Below are positions 56,056 through 57,357 of a DNA stretch of 57,357 nucleotides, in pieces. Source of the stretch: Dysgonomonas gadei ATCC BAA-286 (lineage in GTDB: Bacteria; Bacteroidota; Bacteroidia; Bacteroidales; Dysgonomonadaceae); NCBI RefSeq assembly GCF_000213555.1, contig NZ_GL891979.1, forward strand, positions 758,192-815,548, read 5' to 3'. The position numbers and the translations under genes were made by a program. How positions within the stretch are numbered: position 1 is the stretch's first letter; every line of letters begins with the position of its first letter. The notes beneath the pieces were generated by a model that saw only the letters and a list, made by a program, of their open reading frames with translations, was not told where the DNA came from and did not search any database.

Positions 56056-56439
56056 ATGAAAGCAATTGATTTGAAAAAAAGTATTGTGTTATTATTCGCA
56101 ATATTACTATCCACAATGGCAGGATTCTCCCAGAATGAGAAACGGACAGAAGCGGCAAAAGAAGCTGCAACTCTACTAACGGATACACTGACTGCAGCTC
56201 TTACTTTAACACCGGATCAAAAAGAGGCAGTCGCTGATTATAATGCAGCCTACACTCTGGCGCTTTTCACCACCATACCATTATCAGAAGATGCGGTTAA
56301 AGAGTTTGATTCAACACTGGATACTAATTTAAAAGGAGTACTCGATGATGAACAATATACACTATGGGGTGAAAAGAAAAAAGACTGGCTAAATATTATT
56401 AAACTGAAAGTTCCAAAAGAAGAACTACCGGAGCAATAA
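56056..56439 (+). CDS. secreted helical protein of unknown function
   Basis: A 127-residue protein from ATG 56056 (ATG 56038 is also possible). A signal peptide (SIVLLFAILLSTMAGFS|Q) is followed by a helical, acidic body with LTLTPDQKEAVADYNAAY and a C-terminal KKDWLNIIKLKVPKEELPEQ. The LTPxQ pattern loosely resembles Spy/CpxP-type periplasmic chaperones, but this is a weak similarity. It is followed by a small lipoprotein gene. Confidence 0.7.
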   Translation: MKAIDLKKSIVLLFAILLSTMAGFSQNEKRTEAAKEAATLLTDTLTAALTLTPDQKEAVADYNAAYTLALFTTIPLSEDAVKEFDSTLDTNLKGVLDDEQYTLWGEKKKDWLNIIKLKVPKEELPEQ

Positions 56440-56461
56440 TATTATACTAAATATGAATGTT

Positions 56462-56614
56462 ATGAAGAAAATATTAATTCTCTTGTCGGTACTTATAGCG
56501 ATCTTTTCTTTGAGTTGTACCAATAACAAGAAAGCAGAGCCGCCTAGTGATCCTGTAGAAGTAAAAGATTCCACACTGATAAATAAAAACAGTAATGATT
56601 CTTTGGAATATTGA
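56462..56614 (+). CDS. small lipoprotein
   Basis: A 50-residue protein from ATG 56462 (an ATG at 56453 adds three residues). The signal MKKILILLSVLIAIFSLSC ends in a lipobox Cys, followed by TNNKKAEPPSDPVEVKD. It is very short with no fold. It lies 23 nt after the secreted-protein gene and is likely co-transcribed with it; a membrane-linked partner is possible. Confidence 0.65.
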   Translation: MKKILILLSVLIAIFSLSCTNNKKAEPPSDPVEVKDSTLINKNSNDSLEY

Positions 56615-56647
56615 TACATCTATTTATTTGCAATCAATATAGAGAGG

Positions 56648-56685
56648 AATACCTTTTATAGAAGTATAAAGGGTATTTTTTAAAG
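56648..56685 (+). terminator. terminator after the small lipoprotein gene
   Basis: AATACCTTTTATA pairs with TATAAAGGGTATT (with a G:U pair), followed by TTTTT. It starts 34 nt past the stop codon. Confidence 0.75.
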
Positions 56686-56724
56686 TCCAATAGCATCAGA
56701 GATAAGTGAGGATTCACAAGAACT

Positions 56725-56811
56725 ATGAATGCGGGTGAAAGTAATATGTGCGAGTACTGCAATAAAAATGACGAATGGGTAGAAGCTGAAGCAGGAAATC
56801 GTGAAAAATAA
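56725..56811 (+). CDS. possible 28-residue CxxC micropeptide
   Basis: An ATG frame with one CEYC motif near its middle, ending just before a terminator hairpin (56808-56845). Too short for a family call; it could be a fragment or a real small protein. Confidence 0.25.
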   Translation: MNAGESNMCEYCNKNDEWVEAEAGNREK

Positions 56812-56845
56812 GGGAAGAGGCCTTTGTCTCTTCCCTTATTGCATT
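56808..56845 (+). terminator. terminator-like hairpin before the transposase
   Basis: AAGGGAAGAG pairs with CTCTTCCCTT around a short loop, followed by ATTGCATT. It insulates the neighbouring transposase gene. Confidence 0.6.
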
Positions 56846-56914
56846 AAATGAAATAGTCACGATTTAATCTGACAGTTACTAATAAAAACAGTAACATTAT
56901 AAAAAGATTAAATT

Positions 56915-57357
56915 ATGACTACATCGCAGAAAATCATTAAGAACAAATTAGGAGTTTTAGGATTAGCCCAACAATTAGGTAATGTTTCAAAAGCCTGTAA
57001 GATTATGGGCTATAGCCGGGATAGTTTCTATCGTTTTAAGGAGCTATATGAGCAAGGTGGAGAGTTAGCTTTACAGGAAATATCTCGGCGTAAACCTATT
57101 CTTAAAAATCGTATTGATACAGCTATTGAAGACCAGGTAGTAGCCTTAGCTATTGATAACCCTGCTTTAGGTCAAGTAAGAGTTAGCAATGAGTTAAAGA
57201 AAAAGGGATTCTCTGTATCAGCAGGTGGAGTTCGTAGTATTTGGCTCAGGCATAACTTACAAACGTTCCAACTACGTTTAAAAGCATTAGAGGCTAAAGT
57301 CGCCCAGGAAGGTTATATTCTGACAGAATCTCAGCTTATAGCCTTAGAAAAAGCTAA
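56915..57357 (+). mobile_element. IS481-type transposase (N-terminal part, cut by the window edge)
   Basis: 147 codons are readable from ATG 56915 to the edge. It begins MTTSQKIIKNKLGVLGLAQQ, then VSKACKIMGYSRDSFYRFKE, a helix-turn-helix, followed by SRRKPILKNRIDTAIEDQVV and NPALGQVRVSNELKKKGFSV, the usual lead-in to an rve/DDE domain. The pattern fits IS481-family transposases. The catalytic residues lie beyond the window. The left end of the element is somewhere in 56850-56914, perhaps near the CTGACAGTTACT sequence (56869-56880). Confidence 0.8.

Noticed and set aside
1..57357. CRISPR array, tRNA, rRNA
   Set aside because: No regular repeat-spacer units and no cloverleaf or rRNA sequence was recognised on either strand.

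Overview
The window looks like a chromosomal segment of a Bacteroidales bacterium, possibly from the Dysgonomonas/Parabacteroides side. The evidence is a low-GC genome, several perfect Bacteroidetes-type -7 promoter boxes (TAnnTTTG), a SusC/SusD pair, a UpxY/NusG-like regulator heading a polysaccharide locus, RteC-type conjugative-element debris, and families such as DUF5723. The genus is an inference only. No rRNA, tRNA or CRISPR array was found.

Layout. 1-1200: the start of a DUF108/aspartate dehydrogenase-like gene, a ~570-bp nested inverted-repeat element (240-812), and a candidate structured RNA with its own promoter and terminator (~930-1200). 1340-11260: housekeeping and envelope genes, namely LemA plus a TPM-domain protein, an alpha/beta hydrolase, two small unknown genes, an AraC regulator, an outer-membrane barrel, DUF1697, YdeI-like and VOC proteins, and a lipoprotein plus DUF5723 pair. 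11489-12232: a second alpha/beta hydrolase.

12515-31813: one long co-directional exopolysaccharide/capsule locus. It has a promoter, a ~320-nt leader, the UpxY-like antiterminator, a WecA-like initiating transferase, Wza, Wzc, Wzx and Wzy. It also has nine glycosyltransferases (two of them GT11-type, i.e. fucosyltransferase-like) and three acyltransferases. Many genes overlap by 1-23 nt. The locus carries no sugar-nucleotide biosynthesis genes, so precursors must come from elsewhere.

32121-38498: an operon of a secreted unknown protein, a SusC receptor (frameshifted in an A8 tract), a SusD-like lipoprotein and a secreted metallophosphoesterase, ended by a strong hairpin. It reads as an uptake system for a phosphorylated substrate.

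38500-45933: a scarred mobile-element region. It holds an AraC remnant, a frameshifted small membrane gene, and a conjugative-element-like gene fused in frame to the second half of an RND efflux permease. These are followed by TolC, a radical SAM protein, a FabH-type ketosynthase, a four-helix membrane protein and a frameshifted RteC-like gene. The radical SAM, ketosynthase and export genes are the most suggestive candidate for an undescribed biosynthesis/export system, now beside a broken pump.

46284-56614: a stress-type cluster with MscS, GlsB/YeaQ, GH13 amylase, two near-duplicate SDR dehydrogenases, a lactonase, DUF421, a YciF-like ferritin fold, DUF3008 and small membrane or secreted proteins. 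The window ends inside an IS481-type transposase gene (56915 to the edge).

Four frameshifts (33427-33434, 39236-39241, 40190-40192, 45443-45449) can each be repaired by a one-base change in a homopolymer run. Either sequencing/assembly error or real decay could explain them, and this should be settled before calling the genes dead.
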